This document shows positions 1 through 9,767 of a stretch of 64,000 bases of DNA, piece by piece. The notes under the pieces were generated by a model. That model did no database searches, had not been told where the DNA came from, and was given only the letters and a program-made list of their open reading frames with translations. The position numbers and the translations under genes were made by a program. This DNA comes from Odiellus spinosus (taxonomy: Eukaryota; Arthropoda; Arachnida; Opiliones; Phalangiidae): NCBI GenBank assembly GCA_963920705.1, contig OY987226.1:22391300-22455299 (forward strand). The letters run 5' to 3'. Positions within the stretch are counted from its first letter, which is position 1; every line of letters starts with the position of its first letter.

Positions 1-415
1 GATAGAAAAATCTTCATCACTGTTGTCTGAAAATTTGTCTACGTCAACTACAGTTGCCAATGGCACAACTAAAAAAAAATAAAAAAATACAAATTCAATA
101 AAAACTCTGCGGCTAAAAAGACTGAATTTGTAAGTTAAAGTCCTCTTTAATCTAACGCTTCAGTAACATTTTGTTAAAGACAATAAAACCCCAAACATCT
201 TTACCATGGAGGTCTTCAGACACCAGTTAACGTGAGCCATTCATGGTCATGATTTCAAATCAAATAAATGACCCAACAACTTTTTCACATGTGGGTGTAT
301 TTGTAATATATAGCAGGTACTAACCAACTCGAATTTTGGTTAGTTAAAGTCATCTTAAATGTAAAAATACTGACTACTGATGCAAGTTGGACCAGGGTAG
401 GTTTTATACTTTGAA

Positions 416-605
416 CCCTTACGCAAAAAAGTTAGTCTGATCTGAAGAGGTCTTCAAGAACACTACAAAAGTTTTGAGGAAGTCATTAAGATTTCTCAAG
501 ACTTCTTTACATACTGGAAGACTTCCCCAAGACCACTTAAGACTGCATAAGATACCCGAAAGACTTCCCCAAGACCTCTTTAGACTAACTTTTTTTGGTA
601 AGGGA
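416..605. mobile_element. Short inverted-repeat transposon (MITE), copy 1
   Basis: The stretch begins with CCCTTACGCAAAAAAG and ends with CTTTTTTTGGTAAGGG, so its termini are inverted repeats. The inside is a set of diverged AGACTTCCCCAAGACC-like units. The reverse complement of the same element occurs at 1257-1404. It has no coding capacity; the minus-strand open frame over it is a by-product of the repeats. I could not settle the target duplication or superfamily. Confidence 0.6.
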
Positions 606-1256
606 AGCTTCAAAAAAATCACTGGCTACTTCTAGCCCAAAAATGAGAATTTAACAACACACACCATTATTTGAGTTTAAATAGGCCTAATCCACTAGTA
701 AAATTACGGGGCAAAAAGAAATCTTTTATTATTTTATATAGAATGTTTTAACATCAATTCATTCGTCACGAATGAATCGTCCAGCAACCAATGGTTAACA
801 TCTGCTTCCTCTGGTGTTTCAACTCGAGTTCTAAGACTACCGTAAAGTCGGGACATTGGTAAATAACGCGGTAATTTACAGCAAACAGAGTTTATACAAC
901 ATTTGTTAAACTAATTTTCATGATTTTTCAAGGTATTCCCAGTGAATTTTCCCTCATATTTCCAGGTGCAACAAAGGTTTTAAATAAACCTAATAAAACT
1001 ATACATTTTGCTGATTAAGGTTGTACCAACTTGGTGGCATTGAAGTTTACGATTAAGTCGAATTTCCATACATTTTCCTGATTTAGGTCAAATTTTTAAG
1101 AGTTTCCCCTGGCAAAATTCAAATTCTATGATGATTCCAGGTTTGCAAGACCCAGCAAGTAATAAATAGTCTCACATTAATTTACTGGAATTCACAAAAT
1201 TAATTTTGAATGGGGAATCAATGTTTTTAATTAAAAATATTCAAAAATATTATTTC

Positions 1257-1404
1257 TACCCTTACCAAAAAAAGTTTTAAGAGGTCTTGGGGAAGTCTTT
1301 TGGGGTTCTTATGCAGTCTTAAGAGGTCTTGGTGAAGTCATAAAGACTTTTGTAGTGTTCATGAGGACCTCTTCAGATCAGACTAACTTTTTTCGGTAAG
1401 GGTT
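1257..1404. mobile_element. Short inverted-repeat transposon (MITE), copy 2
   Basis: This is a shorter, inverted copy of the element at 416-605. It begins CCCTTACCAAAAAAAG and ends CTTTTTTCGGTAAGGG, with the same internal AGAGGTCTTGGGGAAGTC-like repeats. Two copies in opposite orientation with the same ends support a mobile element rather than a local palindrome. Confidence 0.6.
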
Positions 1405-1816
1405 ACTTGACTCGTGACAATTTAAAGGCCTAACTTCACCTCTCCGCGTCGAAAAAAGGTTCAAACATAATTTTTACGTCCCCTAGTTACCCCTCTATTG
1501 CTAGCTTGCTCCCCCATCTTTGGGGCTTAAGTTTAAGTTTACGTTTATTTATTTAATGCTTGTTTGATTTTACAGTACTTTTTGTTTTTTATTTTTTAGT
1601 TATGCATTAAGTTAACCCCACAACATATGCGTGACGCGTGTGAGTTGTGGGGTAAGACCTTGTTATTATATTACGTACAAAGAAAAAGTGTAAAAACTTA
1701 TGTTAGGCATATAGCTCCGATTTTTTTTTTTTTTTTTATACAGGGAACTCTACATAGTTATTGATTAATCTATCCTGCTCTTGTACCCAATTTGTTATAT
1801 TTCTCTTAAATTTTAT

Positions 1817-3298
1817 TTAATTTTTTTCTAACTTAAAATCCAAAGGCAATATATTAAATAGTTTATATCCTAGATATGTAGCTTGTTTTTGAGTTTTTGT
1901 TTTATATACTTTAGGTAATTTAAAATTCATTACATACGGCATTCTGGTGCTTTTACAACTTTGAGAAAGGTAACTATCTATGTCTCTATATTTTGCAATA
2001 TTCAGAATAATTGATGTAACAAATAATTGTTTTAACGTCATAATCTTGAAATCTGAATACGCGACCTCGTTTGAGTAGCGGTAGGACTTATTTAAACATG
2101 TTTTAACAACGCGATTTTGAATTTTAACAATCGGATGCAATATAGTACTAGTTGCGCAACCCCAAGTTACTATACCATACGATAACAATGATTGCGTAAG
2201 AGCAAAATATACTGTACGTAAAGTTTTTTGGTTAATTACATTACGCAATATTCTAAAGTTATACAAAAGATATCTGACACTTTTACATAAATTATTTACA
2301 TGGGCATCCCATTTCAACTCGTCATCAATTAAAACACCAAGGTATTTAATATTAGCTGTTCTCTCTATTTTACTACAACCTGAACATTTTGATAAATCAC
2401 TTACGCAGGCTTGGCTATTATGAAGCGCAAGATTAGTTTTATTTTCCTCACGCTTATATGACCCAAAGGTCATGTATTTTGTCTTTTCTACGTTCAAGCT
2501 AAGTAAATTTTTATTCAGCCAATTTTGCACTAGAGTTACTATATTTATCGCTTTGCTATAGGCCTCTTTCCAGGAGTCAGAAATATACAAAAGTACAGTG
2601 TCATCTGCAAATGCGTTTAACGAGTCCGAGAAGTTTAAATCGCATAACTCGTTTATATAGATTAGGAATAAAATCGGACCCAATACCGTTCCTTGAGGTA
2701 CTCCGCAATTTATGATTTCCGGTTTACTTAGTGTGTTATAGACCTTAACATAGGATTTTCTATTTAAGATATAACTCTTAAACCATTTAAGTGGGAGGCC
2801 ACGAACTCCTACATTATCAAGTTTCTTTATAAGAAATTTGTGACTCAGCGTGTCAAACGCTTTGGCTAAATTTAAAAATATGGCTATAGATTTTTTTTTG
2901 TCCATAGACTCGTGGACAACTTTCGTAAATTGATAGAGAGCATAGCTAGTATTTTTTCCAGACTGGAAACCATATTGGTTTTTTGAGATTAGATTATATT
3001 TTTCCAAAAAACTTAAGAGTCGCTTTTTCATAGTTTTTCCAAAAATTTTTGCTATATGACTAAGTAAAGAGATAGGTCTAAAATTAGTAACGTTACTACT
3101 GTCTCCTGCCTTATAAATTGGGGTTATTACGGCTATTTTCAAGATATCAGGAACAATCCCAGACTCAAAACTTAAATTAATTAAATACGTTAAAGGTTTA
3201 GCTATATATGTCTTTATAGTTTTTAGGGTCAATACGCTTATATTATCCAACCCTGGTGCTGATTTTTTTAAGCTTGCTATACAATTTAATATTTCGCT
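1817..3298 (-). pseudogene. LINE reverse transcriptase and C-terminal region
   Basis: This is the C-terminal part of a LINE ORF2. Reading along the minus strand, the order is the SAPGLDN region before the palm, then the TPIYKAGD and FRPISLLS motifs, FLNLAKAFDT (motif A), the GVPQGTVLGPILF block, FADDTVLL (motif C, near 2600-2620), the YLGVLIDDELKWD block, and a tail ending at a stop at 1817. This order is standard for Jockey/CR1-type enzymes. Motif A normally reads FLDL; here the first catalytic aspartate is asparagine, so this copy is probably inactive even apart from the transposon that cuts its 5' side. Otherwise the frame is open for nearly 500 codons, which suggests a fairly recent insertion. 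I cannot separate Jockey from neighbouring clades by eye. Confidence 0.85.
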
Positions 3299-4032
3299 GG
3301 GTCATTCCATGACAAAACGTACAAGCGTGTCCACCCTCCCATCTCAGAATTGGACCAAATTTTGTACCTGGGGTTCTTTTACGTGTAGAAACCGAATTCC
3401 GGAATATTTTTACAATCGGTCAAGCCGTTTTCGAGATACAGAGGGTCGGTGTTTCAGAAACTGGCCTTAACACCCATTTTTAAAATAGCTGTATCTCGAT
3501 AAATAATTGCTCGATCACCGCGTTTCAAGAACCTAATTAAAGGTCCTGAAGTGAAGAAGAATGCTATTGAAAATTCGAAGCGTCTACTAGTTGGTAAAAG
3601 GGTCAAAAGTAATATTTAAATGATTGACCTTTGACCTTTTAATGAAGCCACACTTTTATTCGAGCTTTAACATTTTTTTTCGAATTCCCCGCATGTGAAT
3701 TAGTCGAAAAGTATGAAATCCCAAAGTATTATTTTTAGATCTTGAGATATTCTGATTTTAGTCAGACCCCACAAACATTATATTTATTTAAAAATATTTA
3801 CATTTTAATTTTCGAAAAAGCAGTTTCAATTTTCAATTCTATCGTTTGGCAATATGCAATATTTCGATGTTTGTGACTTGAACGTAATTGGTGGATCGAT
3901 TTTACCAAGTATATTTTCAGATAAGACCCCCATTGATCTTTAGTTTTTGGCCAAAACTGTTTTTCGCATGTTTAACGATAAATAGCATGGCACTTTCTCT
4001 ATAAAAAATACTTAATTTCAACTATATTTTAT

Positions 4033-4369
4033 CAGAAGTAGATGAAACCCTCCTTTGAAGTCTACTACTCTAATGTTCGATATAGCGCGCCTCTCTGTAT
4101 GGTTAAAATTCCCAATTTTACGAGATTGGAGGGGTCCTACTTCATACGCCCTGTCTACGGAAAATTGGAAATTCTCTCTCTCCACAAACGACGACGTTTT
4201 TTTGACTAACTCCGAGGCTGCTAGAGATATTCGCTCGACGAACTCCCGCTCCGAAAATATCTACCGTTAGGAGGCGTACGAATCGCGCTTTTTGAAACTA
4301 ACCCATACAGAGAGGGGTAGACAAGACCCGGGACTAATAGACTTCAAAGGAGGGTTTCATCGGCTTCTG
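4033..4369. mobile_element. MITE with CAGAAGCCGATGAAACC ends, nested copy
   Basis: A 337-bp element with imperfect terminal inverted repeats (CAGAAGTAGATGAAACCC on the left; the reverse complement of CAGAAGCCGATGAAACCC on the right). It sits inside the central part of the 3299-5643 transposon. A full copy lies at 62367-62704 and partial copies at 18154-18266 and 63860-64000. The flanks here no longer show a clear duplication, so this insertion is probably older than the 62.4 kb copy. The plus-strand open frame across it is not a gene. Confidence 0.8.
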
Positions 4370-4680
4370 TTAATAGTAATTGCCTTTAAAAATCAGTTGA
4401 GTCAGAAATCACCAGATGTTTTAACTTAGGTATGAGAAAAATAAAGAAAATCTATTTTCTTGAATGCATCCTTGCAAAAATTATACATGGCTATCGGAGT
4501 GAGAATCTGTTCAGCAGTTCGACGCTGCAAACTTGTTTTGGCTGTTTTTCGTATCACTGTACCGCCGATGTCATCACAAGGACCTTAACCATGTGAAGTA
4601 GCAAAAAAGTGACATTCACAATCAATGTTAAAATCATTCTGGTGATGACATAAATTAATAAAATTGTATTTATTTTATAT

Positions 4681-4914
4681 TTGCCTAAATTTTTGCACAA
4701 CCGCTTTTTAAAAGCAATTTCTATTAATGGAACCCAAAGATTTCATAAATCTATCCCTGAAAGTACAACTCAAATAAAAGCAACCATCCTTTCAGTTTTA
4801 GATGATATGCAAATATTTAATATTTCTCGCCATCTTAAAGAAAGTTACGCTGAGGATAAGAGAGGGTATCTAACTTGCGGTAATTTTGTGGAATGTGTTT
4901 ATGAAAAGAAGTAG
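4681..4914 (+). pseudogene. Possible C-terminal relic of a transposon protein
   Basis: A 77-codon frame in the core of the inverted-repeat transposon includes NISRHLKESYAEDKRGYL followed by FVECVYEKK. After its stop, the other frames of the right arm keep protein-like patches (a FLHPPETCEK stretch, a DQWWVLSENIL stretch and a KIDPP stretch up to about 5100). This resembles a small domain, YVACVY..W..G, then a FLHP/WP-rich stretch, that I recall at the C-terminus of uncharacterised transposon proteins. I read it as the decayed end of this element's own gene, with its last part lying inside the terminal repeat. Resemblance from memory only; no family name can be given. Confidence 0.35.
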
Positions 4915-5643
4915 GAAAATTTGAAGAATATTCGAAGATTATTTTATATCTTTCTTGCATCCACCTGAAACATGCGAAAAACAGTTTTGCCAAAAACTAA
5001 AGATCAATGGTGGGTCTTATCTGAAAATATACTTGGTAAAAATCGATCCACCAATTACGATCAAGTCACAAACATCGAAATATTGCATATTGCCAAACGA
5101 TAGAATTGAAAATTGAAACTGCTTTTTCGAAAATTAAAAAGTAAATATTTTTAAATAAATATAATGTTTGTGGGGTCTGACTAAAATCAGAATATCTCAA
5201 GATCTAAAAATAATACTTTGGGATTTCATACTTTTCGACTAATTCACATGCGGGGAATTCGAAAAAAAATGTTAAAGCTCGAATAAAAGTGTGGCTTCAT
5301 TAAAAGGTCAAAGGTCAATCATTTAAATATTACTTTTGACCCTTTTACCAACTAGTAGACGCTTCGAATTTTCAATAGCATTCTTCTTCACTTCAGGACC
5401 TTTAATTAGGTTCTTGAAACGCGGTGATCGAGCAATTATTTATCGAGATACAGCTATTTTAAAAATGGGTGTTAAGGCCAGTTTCTGAAACACCGACCCT
5501 CTGTATCTCGAAAACGGCTTGACCGATTGTAAAAATATTCCGGAATTCGGTTTCTACACGTAAAAGAACCCCAGGTACAAAATTTGGTCCAATTCTGAGA
5601 TGGGAGGGTGGACACGCTTGTACGTTTTGTCATGGAATGACCC

Positions 5644-5940
5644 CGCTGTCAGTTACGGGGTCTAGATACATACTCTCTTTATTGACTGTCTTAGTTTCAG
5701 TTGTTCGATCTAGCATTTTACTTGATTGTTTTATCTTATTTGCCATGTTTTCACCAACTCTAGTAAAATAGGCGTTAAAAGCATTGGAGACGAGTTCTGG
5801 TTCCCTGGAAGAGTCCATTATAGTATCGTTTATATTAATTTTAAATAATTTATTCAAAGCCTTAGGTTTTTTAAACGGAGCTAGTTCTTTTAGAATCTTC
5901 CATATTTTTAGAGAATTATTTTCCGCTTGAGGGGATTATA
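5644..5940 (-). pseudogene. LINE ORF2 segment upstream of the reverse transcriptase
   Basis: This minus-strand frame encodes the linker between endonuclease and reverse transcriptase, including WKILKELAPFKK and FNAYFTRVGENMA, a pattern typical of LINE ORF2. It ends in VTDS exactly where the 3299-5643 transposon begins, and the block on the other side resumes in frame with EILNCIASLKKSAPG once one copy of the 4-bp duplication is removed. Upstream of about 5935 an RYKAKYNPLK-like stretch appears in another frame, so there is at least one frameshift before the 5' truncation. Confidence 0.75.
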
Positions 5941-5965
5941 TTTAGCTTTGTACCTGCTGCCAAAG

Positions 5966-6852
5966 GCGAGAGAGAAAATGTCACTTTTATGGGTAAACTA
6001 TCACACTATCTTTGTAGCGCGTACGATATTGGCGACGAGAAGGGCGATTCCTACCTTTCCGAGGAGAAATCGGACTTCCTTTTTTCGAAAATAAGGTGAA
6101 TATGCGTTTCAAATAAATAAAAATTATTTAGGTAGGCTATATAATTCTGTTTTGGTATGTAGAGAGAAAATGGTACTACAGCGGTGAACTCATGACCTTC
6201 GTCATTGTATTGGGAGGCGGGGGTAAGGTTGCACCATACCACTTCGGTCACTTCGGCGCCCGAGGCCTTTAAGTGAACGTCCATTATATTCATAGTTTGT
6301 ATACTTCCCTGAGATTCCTCAAAACAGCTCGAGCACCGTGAAAAACAACAAATTTGAAATCAATTGTGAGATACCAAACAAAAAAGGTAAGGAAGATTTT
6401 TTTTTTAATTTTTTCCCAAAAATATTGAAATATAATAGCAAACTTGTGTTATTTTTTTTTTTATACTATACTCAATATCTATAAAAAAAGTGCAATGTTC
6501 TTATTCCTAAACATTCATTTTACGAATTCAATACCCTTTGTGATCGATCATTTGACCTAGGAGGATGAAAGGGGACCTCTGGAGAAGAAAGCAAGTGTTG
6601 CATGAACGGCATACTAAAATGTGCGTGACATAACTATAGACTGCCACCTAGCGGAAAAATTGAGAAACTATATTACAATTTTCGTTCAGGTTTTTAAACT
6701 TTATGAAAAGTTAAATTCTTCTGGCATCTAAAATCGCTACGACAATTATCGAAACAGCTATATAACCTCATTTTAATTTGAAATACTATTTAGCAGACTA
6801 ATTTTATTACATATTATATATTTTATTATATATTTCGAGCTTCTTACGCCTA
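5966..6852. other. No gene recognised
   Basis: AT-rich DNA between the LINE remnant and the small ORF at 6853-7131. It holds T-runs near 6400 and 6455 and an 80-codon minus-strand frame (6051-6293) without recognisable motifs. I see no splice-bounded exon, RNA gene or clear inverted repeat. Confidence 0.4.
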
Positions 6853-7131
6853 TCATATGATGGCGCTACCTACTATGTCCGTCGATTTTGGCTCGGCCGA
6901 GGCAGCCGTAGATGAATCGCGCAGCTCGTGTTGGGGGAATACAATTTTCTGTTCCAGAGGCACGAGTATTATATTCCTAGATTTGACGACCACTGCTCTA
7001 ATCACTCTTAATAATAATGGGGCTGCTTGTGTCATTCTTGTAAAGGTCAGAATAGACCCTAGAATAAATAAAACAAGCAGGCCACATATATACGCCAAAA
7101 AAGGGGCGAATGAATCGGACCCCAGAGCCAT
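6853..7131 (-). CDS. Hypothetical small membrane protein
   Basis: A 92-codon frame starts at an ATG (7129-7131) and reads MALGSDSFAPFLAYICG, followed by a hydrophobic segment at about residues 9-29 (LAYICGLLVLFILGSILTF), then a basic patch (RVIRAVVVKSR) and a polar tail to the stop. This fits a single-pass membrane protein with a cytoplasmic tail. The segment is less AT-rich than its flanks. Against it, the opposite strand is also open over almost the same span (6857-7135), so openness may come from base composition. No splice context or homologue is recognised. CCAAT-like motifs (ATTGGCTG, AACCAATCAG) lie at 7170-7215, upstream of the start. It is a candidate gene only. Confidence 0.3.
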   Translation of the reverse strand: MALGSDSFAPFLAYICGLLVLFILGSILTFTRMTQAAPLLLRVIRAVVVKSRNIILVPLEQKIVFPQHELRDSSTAASAEPKSTDIVGSAII

Positions 7132-7135
7132 CTAG

Positions 7136-8503
7136 TAGCCCATATTTAAAACAATTCTGCTGAAATATTTTCATTGGCTGAAAATACTCCGTGCTTGCCC
7201 GTAATAACCAATCAGAGCTACCCCTCTTTCTAACATTTATATCTCAAAAGACTGCCTCGACCGTTGGCAAATTTGAACGAATTTATTCTAGCGTGTATTG
7301 ATAGTGCATGCCTTACACAAACACGAATAATTTTAGAAATATAGGGTATATAAAAAAAATTACTTCATTTTCCTCTTCATCATGCCCTTAATGTACTTTC
7401 ATTGAACTCTGCTATAATGGATGTTTAAAATGGTAGCAGAATCGCATAGAGGTTATGAAGCTTAAAGTTTATTTAAAAAAATTAACTGCGAGAGCAACCA
7501 ACTCAACTGAACTTCTTCGCCCATCATTCAACTTTCACTAATCTTGGTTGAAACGCCACCAGGCGGTAAGAAGCTATTATAAATAAATAAATTTTATTTT
7601 TCTTGTATTTTCAGTTGCGGGGTAAATTTCAAAGGCTACCAGCTTAGATTCAAAATGGCTGAGGTAAAATGCATAATGTGTGAATTCAAATACTGTAGTA
7701 AGTGTGTCAATATAACAAGTGGATTCTTGAACATAAAGAGGCCGTCATCTTGAATGATCAACAATACCAAGAATAGATTTAACACAAGAATATGGAAGAG
7801 CTATACCTTTGTCTGCGCGCTTGTCATAATCGGGCGGAGCCTATGGTGGTCTTACGCCGAGCCTCATGTCACATGCACAGGAAGCGGTTAATGATTTTCT
7901 ACGTTATGTGCGGGGGATATCAGGCAGCGGGGATAGGAGTTGGCGCAGTGCTCGCTGTCTGTCACGGACCTTGAAAGCTCGTGATAGGGTGAAAATCATA
8001 ACAAATAGTACGTCAAATCTAGCAAGCTCCTCCCATTCATGACTAGCGTTATACTAGACCTATAGCGTACGGTTCAATATTCTCGTGTTAAATCTATTCT
8101 TGACAATACCTATAGTATATATGTGGAAAGTTTCATGCTTTTATCAAAAACTAACGTTTTCTAGAGATAGCCGCCCACTGTTACACAAAGTTATGTTTTA
8201 ATACCGCAAAACGAATTGGGTAAATGATTATAATGAGTATACAGCCCCATAGCGAGTGCCAAAGGTTCAAGAGCATGATCTCAGTGACACAATGTGGTCA
8301 TTTACAGATTTCTAACAAACTTTTTATTGCGGTGTCGGTTTACTGTCATCAAACCCATATATGTGGGGGTGTTCAGCACTCGCATACTATATTTGGGGGC
8401 AAGAAACCAGCATAAGAATTGGCTAATATGACCGCCCTGGTGTATCCCAAAAAACAAATAGAGCGTTCCCTTTTCAGAGCGTCGCTACTGAAGGGTTTAA
8501 GGT
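7136..8503. other. No confirmed gene; one exon-like segment
   Basis: Mostly unassigned sequence. At 7613-7668 an exon-like stretch follows a good acceptor (TTGTATTTTCAG) and runs to ATGGCTGAG directly before GTAAAATG, so it could be a 5' exon with a start codon. I could not find a following exon, so it is not called. Short frames at 7792-7974 and 8224-8415 have no recognisable motifs. Confidence 0.3.
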
Positions 8504-8806
8504 CTAGTTCAACTCACTTTTGTTAACATGCTTGCGTTTTCCATAAAACTTTCCAATTTGACTGGAGTATATGTTAAATGTTTTAACTGGCTTGTCTTCT
8601 TTCTTTTCCGTTAAAACTCTGATTAATCCACAATTTTCTTTGTTTTGCGGTTTTTGCCTAGGAGTAGCGGGACTGCACTTCAGAGTTTTTTTACCCCTTC
8701 GATAAATAATCTCGTCTTCGGAAGAAGAATCACAAGATGAACTCGATAATATACTCATCTTCGGTAAGTCATCGTCATTTTTCGCCATTTTTAAGCTTAA
8801 ACACAC
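8504..8806 (-). CDS. Hypothetical 100-residue basic protein with KEN motif
   Basis: A single-frame ORF of 100 codons with two possible starts (residues 1 and 8, the second giving MAKNDDDLPK). A serine-rich acidic stretch (SSSSCDSSSEDE, about residues 21-32) is followed by a basic region, then TPRQKPQNKENC, which holds a KEN degron-like motif near residue 56, and a C-terminal SSQIGKFYGKRK stretch. The last resembles a degenerate PCNA-interacting box (aliphatic, two spacers, aromatic pair). KEN plus a PIP-like box in a protein of about 100 residues recalls PCNA-associated factor PAF15, but the order of the motifs differs and the PIP glutamine is not in place. The 5' side abuts the hAT-like MITE at 8930. 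Function unproven. Confidence 0.45.
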   Translation of the reverse strand: MCLSLKMAKNDDDLPKMSILSSSSCDSSSEDEIIYRRGKKTLKCSPATPRQKPQNKENCGLIRVLTEKKEDKPVKTFNIYSSQIGKFYGKRKHVNKSELN

Positions 8807-8929
8807 GAGAATTCAATATAATTCCGTTTCAAATTTTAAAACGGAAGAGTAACAGACGAAAATCACGAAATTATTTCTGGAGCATGGACGGAAATAAACC
8901 TATTTTTTTCCGGTTTTTGACGATCTAGG

Positions 8930-9166
8930 TAGGGACGAAAATAAGCACAAGTCACTGGACATTGACCGATAAATTTTCCAAACGTCCCATAACTTTTTAT
9001 TTTTGAGAGGGGGTCACTGGATATTTGAACGATAAGAAAAATTACTTATTAATACAGGAAATCTAGCAATGTCTGATAATTTTTTCAAATGTCCGATAAC
9101 TTTGAATTTGATAAGGGGATTACGGGACATTCGTCCAATAAGAAAATTTACTTATTTCCGTTCCTG
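8930..9166. mobile_element. hAT-like MITE, copy 1
   Basis: A 237-bp element with ends TAGGGACGAAAATAAG and CTTATTTCCGTTCCTG, flanked by a perfect 8-bp direct repeat GATCTAGG (8922-8929 and 9167-9174). The 8-bp duplication and CA/TA...TG ends fit the hAT superfamily. It carries repeated GGACATTTGTCC-like motifs inside each end. The same family, in the other orientation, occupies 9521-9759. Confidence 0.88.
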
Positions 9167-9202
9167 GATCTAGGGGTTAGGGCAAGTCATTATTATTATT
9201 AG

Positions 9203-9483
9203 CAAGGAGGATCAGAGAAGGAGAGGAAATGTGGGGACGGCGCGGTTCCTACTGCGTCGGCCTAAACTCCCACTCTGGGAGAACGGGGGTAGAGACGTTT
9301 CGTGGTAAAATGTTGTCGCGTGGGTAAAACGAATCCTTTATGAGACGCGCTAGCTAGCGACCACGTGACAACAGTTTACCTCGAGAATTTCCTATCCCCC
9401 CTTTCCACCCGAGTGGGAGGTTGGCTCTTCTCTCTCTAACTCAACGCAGCCCCACATTTCCTCTCCTTCTCTGATCCTCCTTG
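9203..9483. mobile_element. CAAGGAGGAT MITE, copy 1
   Basis: A 281-bp element with inverted ends of about 33 bp beginning CAAGGAGGATCAGAG. It is flanked by TTATTAG (9196-9202 and 9484-9490), a 7-bp duplication if the ends are symmetric; an 8-bp reading, TTATTAGC with asymmetric ends, also fits. A nearly identical 281-bp copy lies at 20485-20765, so the family moved recently. No coding capacity. Confidence 0.9.
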
Positions 9484-9520
9484 TTATTAGCGAATCTTTA
9501 GCAAGTAGCAACCTTGGGTT

Positions 9521-9759
9521 CAGGGACGGAAATAAGAAATTTTTCTTATTGGACATTTGTCCAGTAACCCCCCTTTAAAATTCAAAAGTTATCAGACATT
9601 TAACAAAATTACCGGACAATGCTACATTTCCTGTATTAAAAAGTACTTTTCTTTATCGGACATTTGTCCAGTGACCCCCTCTTAAAAATAAAAAGTTATT
9701 GGACATTTGGAAAATTTATCGGACAAATGACCAGTGACTTGTGCTTATTTCCGTCCCTG
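9521..9759. mobile_element. hAT-like MITE, copy 2
   Basis: A 239-bp element with ends CAGGGACGGAAATAAG and CTTATTTCCGTCCCTG, flanked by a perfect 8-bp repeat CTTGGGTT (9513-9520 and 9760-9767). It is the inverted relative of 8930-9166. Both have their own duplications, so they are two insertions, not the arms of one larger foldback. Confidence 0.9.
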
Positions 9760-9767
9760 CTTGGGTT

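Larger units (their letters stand above)
3299..5643. mobile_element. Long-inverted-repeat DNA transposon with GGGTCATTCCAT ends
   Basis: Two arms of about 676 bp (3299-3974 and 4968-5643) are near-perfect inverted repeats beginning GGGTCATTCCATGACAAAAC. The flanks carry the 4-bp direct repeat CGCT (3295-3298 and 5644-5647). Deleting the element plus one CGCT restores the interrupted LINE frame, so both boundaries and the duplication length are independently confirmed. The centre (3975-4967) contains a nested MITE and a short open frame at 4681-4914. No complete transposase is present. A 4-bp duplication is known from superfamilies such as Sola and Chapaev, but I cannot assign one. The element at 55292-56485 shares the terminal GGGTCATTCCAT. 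Confidence 0.85.
1720..5965 (-). mobile_element. Jockey-like LINE, 5'-truncated, split by a DNA transposon
   Basis: Two blocks of one non-LTR retrotransposon lie on the minus strand: 1720-3298 (reverse transcriptase and 3' end) and 5644 to about 5965 (linker upstream of the RT). They are separated by the inverted-repeat transposon at 3299-5643. The 3' end is taken as the A-tract seen as a T run at 1722-1738. A hairpin-forming stretch just beyond it (1616-1652, CCCCACAAC pairing with GTTGTGGGG) may still belong to the 3' UTR. No endonuclease domain or ORF1 is present, so the copy is 5'-truncated. The upstream boundary is uncertain because the frame changes near 5935. Confidence 0.8.

Noticed and set aside
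7613-7668. Possible 5' exon ending ATGGCTGAG before GTAAAA
   Set aside because: A good acceptor and donor are present, but no following exon could be found, so three codons are too little to call a gene.
8930-9759. One large foldback element with the CAAGGAGGAT MITE in its loop
   Set aside because: Each half has its own complete pair of ends and its own 8-bp duplication (GATCTAGG and CTTGGGTT), so they are two separate insertions.
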